DNA from: Odoribacter sp.
GTDB lineage: Bacteria; Bacteroidota; Bacteroidia; Bacteroidales; Marinifilaceae
Assembly (NCBI GenBank): GCA_020024465.1
Contig: JAHHTT010000002.1
Location: forward strand, 102,337-166,336
Direction of reading: 5' to 3'
Length of the DNA: 64,000 nt
The notes below the pieces were generated by a model that did no database searches, was not told the DNA's origin, and saw only the letters and a list, made by a program, of their open reading frames with translations. The stretch's first letter is position 1. Every line of letters begins with the position of its first letter. Both the position numbers and the translations under genes were made by a program. Shown piece after piece: positions 62,716-64,000 of this stretch.

Positions 62716-62749
62716 AGGTGTGAAACTCAATGAGTTTCACATCTTTTTT
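62716..62749 (+). terminator. Displaced original dnaK terminator
   Basis: GTGAAACTCA (62720-62729) pairs with TGAGTTTCAC (62731-62740), followed by ATC and a run of T. Its core CTCAATGAG is the same as in the element-supplied terminator at 42771. Confidence 0.85.
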
Positions 62750-62936
62750 GTTTTTAACACTTGGTGATACCTATCTTGCTAGGTTACACGGATGGCCCTA
62801 GATATGTACGAGAAGTTATCAACATTCTAAAAAATCATTTTTAATAAATATGTTATGATTTTCTTGAATACATCAGAAAAATTTGCGAAATTTGTCTATA
62901 TTTCATGATAAAAGAAGAAATGAATAACAATTTTCC

Positions 62937-63641
62937 ATGAAAGAAGAATGCTTGATATGTCAGGCTCAACTAGAGTATCTGGAAACTGAAACAATGATGG
63001 AATGCGAACTCTGCCACCAACAGGAAATGAGCAAGACCCGTTGCATAAACGGACACTATGTCTGCAATGGATGCCATTCCAAAGGACTAGACTCCGTTAT
63101 CGGCTATTGTTTGAGAGAAACGTCCAAAAATCCCATTGAGATATTGGACAATATGATGACCATGTCTTTCTGCCACATGCACGGACCTGAACACCATACG
63201 TTGGTGGGAATAGCTCTATTGACCGCCTACTACAATGCCGGAGGAGAAATAGAACTACTAAAAACATTAAAGGAAATGATGGCGAGAGGACTCAAGGTTC
63301 CCGGAGGTACCTGCGGATTTTGGGGTAGCTGTGGAGCAGCCATCAGTACCGGTATGTTCATGTCTATCATTTCTGGTGCCACTCCACTCACACAAGATTC
63401 TTGGGGACAAAGCAACCTGATGACAGCCCAATCCCTACAAAGGATTGGAGAAATAGGCGGTCCTCGCTGTTGCAAGCGAAATTCCTACTTATCTCTACAG
63501 GCGGCAGCCAACTACATTCTGGAAACAAAAGGCGTTACCTTGAAAATGAAACCTATTGTTTGCCATCGTTCCAGCTTAAATAATCAGTGTATTGGAAATC
63601 GGTGTCCTTTTTATCCCTCTTCCAAAATAGAAAAATTATAA
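62937..63641 (+). CDS. DUF5714 Cys-rich protein
   Basis: The 234-residue protein opens with a zinc-ribbon-like set of Cys pairs (CLICQAQL, CELCHQQEMSKTRCINGHYV, CNGCHSKG), then FCHMHGPEHHTLVGIALLTA and GGTCGFWGSCGAAISTGMFM, and ends with Cys residues in CCKRNSY, VCHRSS and CIGNRCPFYP. This matches the DUF5714 family found in anaerobes, often near corrinoid or SAM enzymes. The Cys spacing suggests iron-sulfur or zinc binding. Function unknown. It is chromosomal, right of the dnaK insertion site. Confidence 0.85.
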   Translation: MKEECLICQAQLEYLETETMMECELCHQQEMSKTRCINGHYVCNGCHSKGLDSVIGYCLRETSKNPIEILDNMMTMSFCHMHGPEHHTLVGIALLTAYYNAGGEIELLKTLKEMMARGLKVPGGTCGFWGSCGAAISTGMFMSIISGATPLTQDSWGQSNLMTAQSLQRIGEIGGPRCCKRNSYLSLQAAANYILETKGVTLKMKPIVCHRSSLNNQCIGNRCPFYPSSKIEKL

Positions 63642-63704
63642 AAATACTGATACTCTGTACAGAAAACAAATGTTGCCGTCAAGTGACTCAAGCAACATCT
63701 TAAG

Positions 63705-63882
63705 ATAAAGAAATTCTGGAGAACAACAAAGAACGCTGTTCTCGTACAAATCAGTGTGGCTATCTATTATCACATATTGATCGTGGTTATTGTCCAGCAT
63801 GATATTGAAGCTAAAACGCTCGACTTATGAAATCTTACAGATTCTCAGAATCTCATTGACGAACAAAACTCACTTGCGTAAC
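63705..63882 (+). pseudogene. Remnant of IS4-family (DUF4372-like) transposase
   Basis: The 3' end of a transposase, with one frameshift near 63815: KKFWRTTKNAVLVQISVAIY, then IVVIVQHDIEAK, then in the next frame KRSTYEILQILRISLTNKTH. The start of the gene is missing and the piece stops abruptly at the next remnant. Confidence 0.6.
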
Positions 63883-64000
63883 CAAGGGAATCGGATACAA
63901 GTCTATATCGAGGAGAAAGAAGACATTCTACACATTTACAATCTTGAAATAAGGAAAAATATTGTAGAACACAAAATCAGCAGTGACAAAGGACGATTGG
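63880..64000 (+). pseudogene. Possible IS21 IstA C-terminal remnant
   Basis: From 63880 an open frame runs to the window edge: NQGNRIQVYIEEKEDILHIY, then NLEIRKNIVEHKISSDKGRL. It resembles the C-terminal beta domain of IS21-type IstA transposases. It begins right at the end of the IS4-type fragment, so one element probably landed in or recombined with the other. It may continue beyond the window. Confidence 0.35.

Noticed and set aside
1..64000. CRISPR arrays
   Set aside because: No run of regularly spaced identical repeats with unique spacers was seen; the repeats present are hairpins, iterons or cassette-linked.

Overview
The window is from a Bacteroidales genome, most likely Bacteroides, Phocaeicola or a close relative. 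Evidence: CTnDOT-type conjugation genes (traM, traN, traO, traQ), promoters of the form TAnnTTTG, IntDOT-like tyrosine recombinases, BT4734-type primase and DUF3987 genes, and an AT-rich chromosomal core carrying adk, mrcA-type PBP1A, zupT, apbE, cinA, hydF and dnaK.

Region 1 (1 to about 24.9 kb) is the right part of an integrative conjugative element (ICE). It starts inside the tra operon (an unidentified coupled gene, then traM-traN-traO-traQ; no primase-type traP is seen). An AT-rich insert follows, with a two-gene ATPase/Toprim-like module (a probable defence system) and a decayed IS5-type transposase. Next is the usual accessory block on the minus strand: a frameshifted radC, two small unknown genes, a ParB-like protein, a SLOG/DUF1273 protein, a small membrane protein, an unknown gene and an ArdC-like antirestriction metallopeptidase. 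Repeated hairpins separate these genes. From 14.0 to 20.2 kb lies an array of AT-rich cassettes that look like orphan immunity genes (SMI1/KNR4, leucine-rich, unknown, KAP NTPase, two lipoproteins). Two copies of a ~350-bp direct repeat precede cassette groups, and a ~45-bp repeat follows individual genes. An EFR1 flavodoxin/ferredoxin with a divergent HxlR regulator, two HTH proteins and the integrase finish the element.

Region 2 (25.0 to 42.7 kb) is chromosomal core: tRNA-Arg(TCT), adk, PBP1A, then a minus-strand run zupT / BamA-like outer-membrane protein / apbE / patatin-barrel phospholipase, then cinA with an alpha/beta hydrolase, hydF, a sigma-54-type response regulator lacking a visible DNA-binding domain, and dnaK.

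Region 3 (42.71 to 62.67 kb) is a complete ~20-kb integrative mobilizable element inserted in the 3' end of dnaK. A 19-bp direct repeat marks both ends. The element rebuilds the dnaK C-terminus (VDFEEVK-stop) and also supplies a terminator hairpin resembling the displaced one. It carries a zinc-ribbon/HTH protein and integrase, an iteron-like repeat over a promoter, HTH, primase-like and DUF3987 helicase/primase genes, a candidate oriT, mobC-mobA and a membrane protein. Its cargo is a restriction-type operon (HTH regulator, C5 cytosine methyltransferase, MORC/MutL-type ATPase, Z1 helicase, PD-(D/E)XK protein, AIPR protein, plus Vsr), a 266-bp MITE, and an AlbA_2/Schlafen-like protein with a coiled-coil membrane partner.

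Region 4 (62.7 to 64 kb) returns to chromosome: the original dnaK terminator, a Cys-rich DUF5714 gene and truncated transposase remnants at the edge.

All calls rest on reading motifs by eye; no database search was possible.
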